A stretch of 64,000 bases of DNA from DATHTS01 sp965219305. Lineage in GTDB: Bacteria > Acidobacteriota > Blastocatellia > Pyrinomonadales > Pyrinomonadaceae. The stretch is taken from the NCBI GenBank assembly GCA_965219305.1, contig OZ244725.1, positions 4,650,001-4,714,000 of the forward strand, in the 5' to 3' direction. Every line of letters begins with the position of its first letter. Positions within the stretch are counted from its first letter, which is position 1. Below the pieces are notes generated by a model. It was not told where the DNA came from, did not search any database, and worked only from the letters and a program-made list of their open reading frames with translations. Positions 9,088 through 17,504 of this stretch are shown here, one piece after another. The position numbers and the translations under genes are program-made.

Positions 9088-9142
9088 AATCGTTTATTAC
9101 CGGATTTTGCTCTAAAAAGTGGTAGTAAATGATAAATGATAA

Positions 9143-9724
9143 ATGAGAATTTCTTCAGCAGAATTTATAAAAAGCGCGTTTGATAAAAAGCATTGGGATG
9201 AAACCGATCTGCCGGAAATCGCTTTTCTCGGGCGTTCCAATGTTGGAAAATCGAGTTTAATTAATTCACTTTTGAGCCGCAAAAAACTTGCGAGGACATC
9301 AAACACGCCGGGAAGAACACAGTCAATTAATTTTTTTCTCATCAACGAAGATTTTTATTTTGCCGATCTGCCGGGATACGGATTTGCAAAAGTGCCGAAA
9401 AACATCCGTGAAAGTTGGGGCGCGATGGCGGAACAATATCTTTCACAAAGGCGGCAACTTGTTTTATCAATACAATTAGTTGACGCGCGCCACGAACCGA
9501 AAGCGATGGACAAGCAGTTAAACGAATGGCTGAGATATTACGGTAAACCTCACATTGTGGCGGCGACGAAAGCGGATAAATTATCCGATAAAAAATTAAA
9601 AGAAAATTTGTCGGAAATCAAAAACGAGCTTTCGGGAAGCAATGTTATTGCATATTCTTCTATAAAAGGAATGGGAAAAGACGACCTTTGGCGTGAAATC
9701 GAACAATATTTACAAAAAGTATAA
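9143..9724 (+). CDS. engB: Ribosome biogenesis GTPase EngB/YsxC
   Basis: 193-residue P-loop GTPase of the TrmE-Era-EngA group needed for assembly of the large ribosomal subunit. Visible motifs are G1 GRSNVGKSS (residues 30-38), G2 within TSNTPGRTQSI, G3 DLPGYGFAKV (near 75) and G4 TKADKL (near 147). Length and motif order match the family. The ATG at 9143 overlaps a tandem ATGATAA motif at 9128-9146, so the start is set by homology rather than by an obvious ribosome site. Confidence 0.95.
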   Translation: MRISSAEFIKSAFDKKHWDETDLPEIAFLGRSNVGKSSLINSLLSRKKLARTSNTPGRTQSINFFLINEDFYFADLPGYGFAKVPKNIRESWGAMAEQYLSQRRQLVLSIQLVDARHEPKAMDKQLNEWLRYYGKPHIVAATKADKLSDKKLKENLSEIKNELSGSNVIAYSSIKGMGKDDLWREIEQYLQKV

Positions 9725-9961
9725 TTCTGATTTGATTTATCCGCATAAAATTTGTAAGAATAGATTATTCAAGAATAACTCAATTTTTTGAGAGCTGATA
9801 AGGCTATTTGAAGCCGCCGCAAAAAAGGGACTTTCCGGTAAATTTAATCTCCACCACTAAATGAAATTTTAAGATAAAATGAGGCAGATTTAACGCCTTT
9901 TTTGCAGATAAATAAGATTTTAATAAAAATCAAACTTCCGCAAATCGAACAAACTAAAATA

Positions 9962-11368
9962 ATGGCAACCAAAACTACGAAAACTACGAAAACAGCCAAA
10001 AAAGTAGCATCGAAAAAAACTGAGGAAAACGGCACGGGAAAAAGTGCCGTAAAATCAGAAGATAACAAGGCTGTAACTGACCAGACGGATATTTCTAAAG
10101 CATTTGACAATAAGGAACTGATGGACTTAGCCGAACTAAAGGATATGTCCATCTCCGAGTTGACCGCAATCGCCAAAGGATTAAACATCGAAGGCGCGAC
10201 GGGACTTCGCAAACAAGAATTGATCTTCAAAGTTCTCGCCGCACAGACCGAAAAAAGCGGTCTGATCTTTTCCGAAGGCGTTCTCGAAACTCTGCCCGAC
10301 GGCTTCGGTTTCCTGCGTGCGCCCGAATATAATTATCTTCCGGGTCCCGACGATATTTATGTTTCGCCGTCGCAGATCCGCAAATTCGACCTGCGAACCG
10401 GCGACACGATCTCAGGACAAATTCGCCCGCCGAAAGAAGGCGAACGATATTTCGCGCTCATCAAAGTCGAAGCGATTAACTTTGAAGCTCCCGAACATTC
10501 GCGCGAAAAGGTATTTTTCGACAATCTCACGCCGCTTTACCCGGACGAACAGTTAAGAATGGAAATCACGCCCGACAATATTTCGGCGCGTGTCATTGAT
10601 CTCGTAACACCGATCGGAAAAGGACAGCGTGCATTGATCGTCGCACCGCCGCGAACCGGTAAAACGGTGCTTTTGCAGACGATTGCAAATTCTATTACAG
10701 AAAATCATCCCGAAGTTACGCTGATTGTTTTGCTGATTGACGAACGACCGGAAGAAGTTACCGATATGCAGCGTTCGGTCAAAGGCGAAGTTATTTCCTC
10801 GACATTTGACGAACCGCCGACGCGCCACGTTCAAGTTTCGGATATGGTCATCGAAAAAGCGAAACGACTCGTCGAACACAAACGCGATGTCGTGATTTTG
10901 CTCGATTCGATCACGAGATTAGCGCGGGCGCACAATGCGGTCGTGCCGCCATCGGGTAAGATTCTTTCCGGTGGTATTGATTCAAACGCTCTGCAACGCC
11001 CGAAACGATTTTTCGGTGCGGCGCGGAACATCGAAGAAGGCGGAAGTTTGACGATTATCGCCACGGCGTTGATTGATACCGGTTCAAGAATGGACGATGT
11101 TATCTTTGAAGAATTCAAAGGAACGGGTAACTCGGAAATTCATCTTGACCGCAGACTTTCAGACAAACGTCTTTTCCCGGCGATTGACTTGCAGCGTTCG
11201 GGAACGCGCAAAGAAGAATTGCTCATCGAAAAAGACGATCTCGCCAGAATTTGGGTTATGCGTCGCGTGTTAAATCCGCTGTCGCCCGTCGAACAGATGG
11301 AAGTCGTTTTGGAAAGACTCGGCAAAACAAAACTCAACAGCGAATTTCTCGCTTCGATGCAAAGCTAG
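9962..11368 (+). CDS. rho: Transcription termination factor Rho
   Basis: Hexameric RNA-dependent ATPase that terminates transcription. The 468-residue product has a Lys/Thr-rich low-complexity N-terminus (residues 1-50), a Rho N-terminal domain (about 60-100, MSISELTAIAKGLNIEG), a cold-shock-like RNA-binding domain (about 105-180, GVLETLPDGFGFLR), Walker A PPRTGKT (near 238) and the Q/R-loop region with RPKRFFGAARN. I chose ATG 9962 (MATKTTKTT); an upstream start at 9902 adds a hydrophobic run not expected in Rho. The 237 bases upstream hold no gene and could serve as a leader for autogenous control, but I see no specific signal. Confidence 0.96.
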   Translation: MATKTTKTTKTAKKVASKKTEENGTGKSAVKSEDNKAVTDQTDISKAFDNKELMDLAELKDMSISELTAIAKGLNIEGATGLRKQELIFKVLAAQTEKSGLIFSEGVLETLPDGFGFLRAPEYNYLPGPDDIYVSPSQIRKFDLRTGDTISGQIRPPKEGERYFALIKVEAINFEAPEHSREKVFFDNLTPLYPDEQLRMEITPDNISARVIDLVTPIGKGQRALIVAPPRTGKTVLLQTIANSITENHPEVTLIVLLIDERPEEVTDMQRSVKGEVISSTFDEPPTRHVQVSDMVIEKAKRLVEHKRDVVILLDSITRLARAHNAVVPPSGKILSGGIDSNALQRPKRFFGAARNIEEGGSLTIIATALIDTGSRMDDVIFEEFKGTGNSEIHLDRRLSDKRLFPAIDLQRSGTRKEELLIEKDDLARIWVMRRVLNPLSPVEQMEVVLERLGKTKLNSEFLASMQS

Positions 11369-11381
11369 TTCGGTTTCGGGT

Positions 11382-11461
11382 TTTGGATTTTTTACTTGTT
11401 GCGAATAGAATTTTCCGATTTTCAAGCAATCCAAAATCCAAAATCCAAAATCTAAAATCAT
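11382..11461. repeat. Tandem AATCCAAA-type short repeats in palindromic arrangement
   Basis: Between rho and the next gene, GGGTTTTGGATTTTTT near 11382 faces a tandem run of AATCCAAA units at about 11427-11460, so the spacer can fold back on itself. The reverse complement of the same unit appears at 41354-41373. It may act as the rho gene's 3' hairpin. Confidence 0.65.
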
Positions 11462-11462
11462 T

Positions 11463-11759
11463 ATGGCACTGTTTTCAAAAGATAAATTTAAGTGTGCGCG
11501 TTGCGGACAGAAGAACGAACCGATCGGTTTCGCGCCGATTCCGACCGAACTGGGTCAGAAGGTCGGCGAGGAATGTTGTCAGGATTGCTGGAAGGAATGG
11601 CTCGAAAAGCAAAAACAACTTATCAATCATTTCGGTCTCGACGTTTCAAATCCCGATTCGCACGATTTTCTTTTCGATCAAATGAAATTGTTTTTCTTTG
11701 AAGAAGGCGTTGATGTCGCCGAAATTGATACTTCGCAGGAAGGCAATATCAATTGGTAA
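11463..11759 (+). CDS. YggX-family Fe(2+)-trafficking-like protein with cysteine-rich start
   Basis: 98 residues. The region from about 25 to 85 (PTELGQKVGEE, then KEWLEKQKQLINHFGLDVSNP and the acidic FFFEEGVDVAEID) matches YggX, a small protein linked to iron handling and protection of Fe-S clusters from oxidation. Unlike the usual YggX, with one N-terminal Cys, this one has Cys11-x2-Cys14 and Cys38-Cys39-x2-Cys42, enough for a zinc-ribbon or a metal knuckle. It sits 94 bases downstream of rho and ahead of a clear terminator. Metal binding is inference. Confidence 0.8.
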   Translation: MALFSKDKFKCARCGQKNEPIGFAPIPTELGQKVGEECCQDCWKEWLEKQKQLINHFGLDVSNPDSHDFLFDQMKLFFFEEGVDVAEIDTSQEGNINW

Positions 11760-11776
11760 ATCGAAATTTAGTTTGA

Positions 11777-11820
11777 AATAGACGGGCATCGGATAATTAT
11801 TCGATGCCCGTCTATTGTTT
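11777..11820 (+). terminator. Terminator hairpin after the YggX-like gene
   Basis: A perfect 15-base stem (AATAGACGGGCATCG at 11777-11791 with its complement at 11802-11816) and a 10-base loop are followed by GTTT. The stem is GC-rich and 17 bases after the stop. Confidence 0.8.
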
Positions 11821-11904
11821 AAAAGCGACTTCTCATTTGCATATTCGCACCGCTGAGATAAGTTTTATTGCTTTTAGAAAACTTTCGTCTTTTAATATAG
11901 ATAA

Positions 11905-13791
11905 ATGCCGAATATCGCATCATTGATAAATTTGCTTGGATTCGCCGTCGGCTTTGCGCTTTACGTGATGCTTTTAGTGATGGTTTTTCTGCACAGACAG
12001 AAAAATTCGCGGATTGATCTACTTTTATTTTTGACGGCGATTCTCGGCATTTTATGGAATTCGGGTGAACTTTTTTTGATAATCTGGAAGGATTTTTTTC
12101 AAAGTCCGATCTCGCCTTCGATGATCGCGGTTTCTTACGCCGCACTCGGATTTTTGCCGTCGGTTGTCGTTCATTCGTCGGAGAAGGAAAATTCTAAAAC
12201 CGGAATTTTGACGTTTGCGGCTTACGGTCTGAGTTTTTCCGCCGCGATTTTTCATTTACAATCCGCGATATTTTTCTCGAACGCGCCTTCAAATCTTGCG
12301 CTGCAAGTTTTAACATACGGCTCGTTTGCGTTAATTGCCGGACTTTTAGTTTTTAATTTTCATCAAAAGATCGAGAACAAAGCGGTTTTGATTACCGCGT
12401 TGCTGATTTTCGCTTTTTCATCGCTTCATTTGAGTTCAAAAACCGAAGAAAGTTTCTGGCTCGTCGAACTCGTCGCGCATCAATCTTCTTTGCCGCTCGT
12501 TTTGGTGATTTTGTTTCAGGATTATCGTTTTGCCTTCGCCGATCTTTTTCTGAAACGCGCGTTGTCACTTCTTTTTCTGGCTTTGACGGCATTTTCGCTT
12601 TATGTTTTTGCCGCGTCGCCGCTTTTATCTCTGCACAAAACTCACGACGAAAACGATGCTCTGGCGACGGGAATTTTGCTTTTATTTTGGATGGCGACGG
12701 CGTTGATCTATCCTTTTCTTTATAAAATTTCGGCTTTATTGGTTGATAAAATTATTCTCAAGCGAATAAATTACGACCATTTTCAAAACGAGATCGCCCG
12801 CAAAATCGAAAGGCACGAGAAAATTGATTCTGTTTTGGATGAAGTCGAAAATAATCTGAGCGAAATTTTGACGGCAAAGAAAGCAAATTGGACGGAAATT
12901 TTTGAAAGCCGAAACGCGGCGAATCTTCCGGCAATCGAATATTCTTCAAACAAAGCCGAAATTTTCGTGCCGACAAATGAATCGCCTTTTTATAAAATCC
13001 GGCTCGAAGATTTTTCCGGCGGACGCAGACTTCTTTCGGACGAGATTTCACTGCTCGAAGCGATTTCGTCTTTGACGGCGCGGAAAATTGACGCTTTGCG
13101 CGTAACGAACGAGCGTTACGAACAGCAATTGCGTGAGCGTGAATTTACGAAACTGGCGACCGAAGCGCAGTTGACTGCACTGCGTTCGCAGATCAATCCG
13201 CATTTTCTCTTTAACGCGCTGACGACCATCGGTTATCTGATAAATACCGCGCCGGAAACCGCGTTTGAGACTTTGATGAAACTGACAAAACTTCTGCGAA
13301 AAGTTCTAAAATCCGGCGGCGAATTCTGCACTTTGGGCGAAGAAATAGATTTGATCGAAAATTATCTCGACATCGAAAAAGCGCGATTTGAAGAACGTCT
13401 GCAAATCGAAATAAATGTGCCGGAAGATTTGAAAAATCTGCGTGTGCCGTCTTTAATATTGCAGCCTTTGGTTGAAAACGCGATAAAACACGGCGTTTCG
13501 GCAAATAAAAACGGCGGAACGGTTAAAATTTCGGCGAAACTGGAAAATGAAAATTTTCTAAATCTGAAAGTTTATGATTCCGGCGCAGGCGGTAAATCGA
13601 AGAATTTTAATAATCCAAACGGCATCGGTCTGGAAAATATCAGGCGGAGACTGGAAAATTATTACGGTGAAAAATCTTCTTTGAAACTCGTGAGCGATAT
13701 TAAAACGGGAACGAATGTAGAAGTTAAAATTCCTGTTAAAATAGTAAAAGAAGATTTGCCATCGGAACGCCGCCCATCTTGGCGGCAATGA
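11905..13791 (+). CDS. LytS-like sensor histidine kinase
   Basis: 628 residues. The N-terminal part (1-280) contains about seven to eight hydrophobic helices (7TM-type sensor). A GAF-like or linker region follows (300-400). Then comes the HisKA_7TM/His_kinase domain with LRSQINPHFLFNAL, phospho-acceptor His433, and a HATPase_c domain with LILQPLVENAIKHG and the G-boxes DSGAGGK and GIGLENIRRRLENYY. It should phosphorylate the LytTR regulator encoded 124 bases downstream. The last residues (PSERRPSWRQ) and the stop are encoded by one arm of the 31-base inverted repeat at 13762-13896, so the C-terminus appears to have been rewritten by a repeat element. Confidence 0.92.
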   Translation: MPNIASLINLLGFAVGFALYVMLLVMVFLHRQKNSRIDLLLFLTAILGILWNSGELFLIIWKDFFQSPISPSMIAVSYAALGFLPSVVVHSSEKENSKTGILTFAAYGLSFSAAIFHLQSAIFFSNAPSNLALQVLTYGSFALIAGLLVFNFHQKIENKAVLITALLIFAFSSLHLSSKTEESFWLVELVAHQSSLPLVLVILFQDYRFAFADLFLKRALSLLFLALTAFSLYVFAASPLLSLHKTHDENDALATGILLLFWMATALIYPFLYKISALLVDKIILKRINYDHFQNEIARKIERHEKIDSVLDEVENNLSEILTAKKANWTEIFESRNAANLPAIEYSSNKAEIFVPTNESPFYKIRLEDFSGGRRLLSDEISLLEAISSLTARKIDALRVTNERYEQQLREREFTKLATEAQLTALRSQINPHFLFNALTTIGYLINTAPETAFETLMKLTKLLRKVLKSGGEFCTLGEEIDLIENYLDIEKARFEERLQIEINVPEDLKNLRVPSLILQPLVENAIKHGVSANKNGGTVKISAKLENENFLNLKVYDSGAGGKSKNFNNPNGIGLENIRRRLENYYGEKSSLKLVSDIKTGTNVEVKIPVKIVKEDLPSERRPSWRQ

Positions 13792-13896
13792 GCGTCGCTT
13801 CGGCGCGAAAAAAAATCCGGTTAATTTAACGGCGCAAATATAAGCATTTATTTCGTGCTGTCGCACTCATTGCCGCCAAGATGGGCGGCGTTCCGA
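13762..13896. repeat. Palindromic element with 31-base perfect inverted ends
   Basis: The sequence at 13762-13792 (starting TCGGAACGCCGCCCATCTTG) is repeated exactly in inverse complement at 13866-13896, with 73 bases between. The left arm overlaps the 3' end of the histidine kinase gene and supplies its stop; the right arm ends 19 bases before the regulator's ATG. Size and structure fit a REP/REPIN or small MITE-like element. No target duplication is evident. Confidence 0.85.
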
Positions 13897-13915
13897 CTGC
13901 CGAAATTTATTGATT

Positions 13916-14695
13916 ATGAGCAAATTGAGAATAATCATCGCCGATGATGAGCGTCCGGCGCGAAATTTTTTGAAAACAATCTTGTCGCAGTTTGAAGATG
14001 TCGAACTGGTCGGCGAAGCGGAAAACGGTGCGGCGGCGATTGAGATCATTAAATCTGAAAAACCTGATTTGGCGTTGCTCGATCTGCAAATGCCGGAAAT
14101 TTCCGGTTTGGAAGTTGTCAAACATCTGCGGAAAAACGAAATGCCGCTCGTCGCTTTCGTCACGGCTCACGACGAATTTGCGATTCAGGCGTTTGAAGTC
14201 AATGCGGTTGATTATCTTCTCAAACCGATCGAAAGAAACCGTCTGCGCGAAACATTAAACCGCGCGCAAGAGCGGCTCGAACAGAAAGATTTTCTCGAAA
14301 CGGAGACCGAAAAGGTGAAAAAAGCCGTCGAAGTTTACGAGGAAACGACGCGCGGCGAGATTTTGGAAAGAATTCCACTCAAGAAAAACGACGAAATTTT
14401 TCTCGTGCCGACAGACGAAATTGCTTCGATTATCGCCGACGGGGAACTTCTTCATATTACAACGCACGACAATCAAAAATACCTGATAAATTATCGTCTG
14501 AAAGACATTGAAGCGCGTCTTGATTCGGAAAAATTCATCAGACTTTCGCGCGGCGCGTTAGCAAATCTCGAAATGTTTGAAAAAGTTTCGCCGATGCCGG
14601 GCGGAACTTATGTCGTAATTCTCAAAAACGGGCAGGAAATCCCGACAAGCCGTCTGCAATCACGTCTTTTGCGTGAAAAATTATTGAAACTTTGA
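13916..14695 (+). CDS. LytTR-family response regulator
   Basis: 260 residues from ATG 13916. A receiver domain spans residues 3-120, with the acidic pair DD near 10, phospho-acceptor Asp56 (LLDLQMPE) and the conserved Lys in YLLKPIE. A short coiled linker rich in Glu/Lys (about 120-160) leads to a LytTR DNA-binding domain (about 160-258; EIASIIADGELLHITT, then FIRLSRGALANLE). It is the partner of the upstream LytS-like kinase. There is no good ribosome site because the palindromic element ends just upstream; a TTG six bases earlier is also in frame. Targets are unknown. Confidence 0.93.
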   Translation: MSKLRIIIADDERPARNFLKTILSQFEDVELVGEAENGAAAIEIIKSEKPDLALLDLQMPEISGLEVVKHLRKNEMPLVAFVTAHDEFAIQAFEVNAVDYLLKPIERNRLRETLNRAQERLEQKDFLETETEKVKKAVEVYEETTRGEILERIPLKKNDEIFLVPTDEIASIIADGELLHITTHDNQKYLINYRLKDIEARLDSEKFIRLSRGALANLEMFEKVSPMPGGTYVVILKNGQEIPTSRLQSRLLREKLLKL

Positions 14696-14862
14696 TAATT
14701 CCAAACATAAATAACAAAAATCCGTTGGGCATTTATAACCGTTTAACAGTCAATAGAAGCAGTTCATTGAAAAGCGAAACCTGTTTTTTGTAGCTTGCGT
14801 TCAAACTCGGTAATTTAACATTCATCATCGAATTATTGGTGATAGATGCAGGAGTTTAATCT

Positions 14863-17397
14863 ATGAAATCATACTTGAAAATAATTTTCACAGCAGCAGT
14901 TTTAACTTTTTTGTGTGCGCCGCATTTTGTTTCGGCGCAGTCTTTGGGAACAGCGGGAACGATTTCGGGAACGATTTCCGATCCGAATAAAGCGGTCGTT
15001 CCGAATGCGAATGTAACGATTAAAAATGCAGTGACGGGTTTTGTCCGCACGGTGACGACCGATGAAGAAGGTGGTTTTATTTTGAAAAATATTCCGCCGA
15101 ATAACTATCAAATAAGCGTTTCGGCTGATGGTTTTAATAATGCGGCACAAAATATTGTCGTGCGTAATTCAGTTCCGCAACAGATTTATATTTCGCTGGC
15201 GATCAGCGGAACGAGCGCGGTTATAGATGTCAGCACGAGCGCGGTGAATATCGAAAATATTCCGACGACGCACACGGACGTTGATCAAACTTTAATAAGT
15301 AAATTGCCGCTGACTTCACCGGGAAACGGTCTGAGCGAAGCGATTACTTTGACATCGCCCGGAGTTGTCGCCGACTCGAACGGATTTTTTCACCCGCTGG
15401 GCGATCACGCGCAGACACAATTTTCGGTTGACAATCAGCCGATCACCGATCAGCAAAGCAAAGCATTTTCGACGCAACTCCCCGTCAATGTAATTCAGTC
15501 TTTTGAAGCGATAACCGGCGCGACTCCGGCGGAATATGGTGACAAAACGAGTCTTGTCGTTAATGCGATTACGAAATCCGGTCTGAATTCGCCGAAACCG
15601 TTCGGGAGTTTTAATTCGAGTTACGGAAGTTTTAATACGACCTCGCAAGATGCAACTTTCGGTTTCGGAACGGCGAAATACGGCAATTTCACGGCGTTTA
15701 ATTATGACCGTTCGCACAGATTTCTCGATTCGCCGGAATTTGAACGTCTGCACGATGACGGAAATTCCGTCAGTCTTTTTAACCGCTTCGATTACAGCGC
15801 GACGGCGAACGATTCTTTTCACTTGAATTTATTTGTGGCGCAAAATAAATTTGAAATTCCGAACACTTACGATCAGGAATTTCTCGGTCAAGATCAGCGT
15901 CAGCGCGTAAAATCGCTCAATATCGCGCCGGGTTACGTTCATATTTTCAATCCCTCGACGGTTTTGACGATAAATCCTTATTTTCGTCTGGATCAGGTTA
16001 ATTATTATCCGAGCGCGAATCCGTTCGCCGATCAGACGCAGACCGTCAGCCAGCAAAGACGTTTAGCAAATGCAGGAATTAAGGCAGATATTTCTTATGT
16101 TAGAGGAATTCACAACATAAAATTCGGCGGACAGTTTCAGCACACTTTTTTAAACGAAGGATTTCAATTCGGCATCACCGATCCTGATTTTAACGATCCG
16201 GCAAGTTCCGATTTTTTGCTCGGTTTGCTGCCTTATGATCTGACACGCGGCGGACGGCTTTTTACATTTAACGGGCGCACGGACATCAAACAAGAAGCAG
16301 CATTTGTGCAGGATTCGATAAACTTTAAAAACGGTTTGACCGCAAGTTTAGGTTTGCGATTTGATAATTATAATGGTTTGACAAAAGGAAAATCGCTTCA
16401 ACCGCGTCTCGGAATCTCGTATCTTTTCAAACCTACAAACACGATTATCAGAGGTTCTTACACGAGAAACTTTGAAACTCCTTATAACGAAAATCTGATT
16501 TTCTCGAACGCGGCGGGCGTAAACGGTTTTGCCGACGGGACATTCGGCGATGTCAGCACCGGAACGCTGAAACCCGGCAACCGCGATCAGTTCAACATCG
16601 GTGTGCAGCAAGGTTTCGGCAAATATATCGTCGCCGATATTGATTATTTCAACAAATATACGCGCAACGCTTCCGATTTCAATGTGCTTTTAAATACGCC
16701 GATCACGTTCCCGATTTCGTGGGACAAATCGAAAATTGACGGTGTTTCATTTCGCGTCAATCTGACAAATTATCAAGGTTTGAGTGCATTTTTCACCGCC
16801 GGACACACACGAGCGCGATTTTTCCCGCCGGAAACGGGCGGATTTTTCTTTAACTCGGATTTGCCGGAAGGCGTTTTCCGCATTGATCACGATCAGGCAT
16901 TTCAGCAGACGACGCAGGTTCAATATAATTTTCAGCAATTTGAAAATTTGAAAAAATTTGCGCCGTTCTTTGCCTTCACATATCGTTACGACAGCGGTCT
17001 GGTTTCCGGCGCAGTTCCCGATTACGCGACGGCACTCGGTTTTAGTGCCGATGAACAACAGCAAATCGGTCTGTTTTGCGGCAGTCAATTTGCGACTCTT
17101 GCGAATCCGATAAGAAGTTGCGATTCAAACAATCGTGGCGCGACGAAAATTCGCATTCCGGCTGACGGCACGGCAAACGACGACACGAATCCGCCGCGAG
17201 TTGCGCCGCGAAGTTTGTTTGACCTGAGTTTTGGCAGTGAAAATGTTCTTCGCACCGAAAAATTCAAAATGACGGCGCGGGTTACGATGACTAATCTAAC
17301 GAATAAGGTTTCACTTTATAACTTTAACTCGACATTCAGCGGCACACATTTTATCGCGCCGCGGGCGATTCAAGGACAAATCGGTGTGACATTCTAG
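14863..17397 (+). CDS. TonB-dependent receptor-like outer-membrane protein with carboxypeptidase-regulatory domain
   Basis: 844 residues. Signal peptide at 1-25 (cleavage likely after VSA), a CarboxypepD_reg-like beta-sandwich at about 32-115 (GTISGTISDPNKAVVPNANVTI), a plug-like region at about 130-240 and a long beta-barrel rich in alternating aromatic strands, ending in the outer-membrane signature IGVTF. This architecture (Oar-like) is abundant in Acidobacteriota; ligands are usually carbohydrates or peptides but cannot be told here. The ATG follows GCAGGAG. A strong terminator lies 21 bases after the stop. No TonB box was identified with confidence. Confidence 0.9.
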   Translation: MKSYLKIIFTAAVLTFLCAPHFVSAQSLGTAGTISGTISDPNKAVVPNANVTIKNAVTGFVRTVTTDEEGGFILKNIPPNNYQISVSADGFNNAAQNIVVRNSVPQQIYISLAISGTSAVIDVSTSAVNIENIPTTHTDVDQTLISKLPLTSPGNGLSEAITLTSPGVVADSNGFFHPLGDHAQTQFSVDNQPITDQQSKAFSTQLPVNVIQSFEAITGATPAEYGDKTSLVVNAITKSGLNSPKPFGSFNSSYGSFNTTSQDATFGFGTAKYGNFTAFNYDRSHRFLDSPEFERLHDDGNSVSLFNRFDYSATANDSFHLNLFVAQNKFEIPNTYDQEFLGQDQRQRVKSLNIAPGYVHIFNPSTVLTINPYFRLDQVNYYPSANPFADQTQTVSQQRRLANAGIKADISYVRGIHNIKFGGQFQHTFLNEGFQFGITDPDFNDPASSDFLLGLLPYDLTRGGRLFTFNGRTDIKQEAAFVQDSINFKNGLTASLGLRFDNYNGLTKGKSLQPRLGISYLFKPTNTIIRGSYTRNFETPYNENLIFSNAAGVNGFADGTFGDVSTGTLKPGNRDQFNIGVQQGFGKYIVADIDYFNKYTRNASDFNVLLNTPITFPISWDKSKIDGVSFRVNLTNYQGLSAFFTAGHTRARFFPPETGGFFFNSDLPEGVFRIDHDQAFQQTTQVQYNFQQFENLKKFAPFFAFTYRYDSGLVSGAVPDYATALGFSADEQQQIGLFCGSQFATLANPIRSCDSNNRGATKIRIPADGTANDDTNPPRVAPRSLFDLSFGSENVLRTEKFKMTARVTMTNLTNKVSLYNFNSTFSGTHFIAPRAIQGQIGVTF

Positions 17398-17417
17398 TTT
17401 TAATTTGTCCCTGAACA

Positions 17418-17462
17418 CAAAGCCGAACGGAACATCACACATTCCGTTCGGCTTTGCGTTTT
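17418..17462 (+). terminator. Rho-independent terminator after the TonB-receptor-like gene
   Basis: A perfect 15-base stem (CAAAGCCGAACGGAA at 17418-17432, complement at 17442-17456) is followed by CGTTTTT. Confidence 0.92.
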
Positions 17463-17504
17463 TAACAACTTTTCATTCAACGGAAAATTTTGTAAATTGA
17501 ATTA

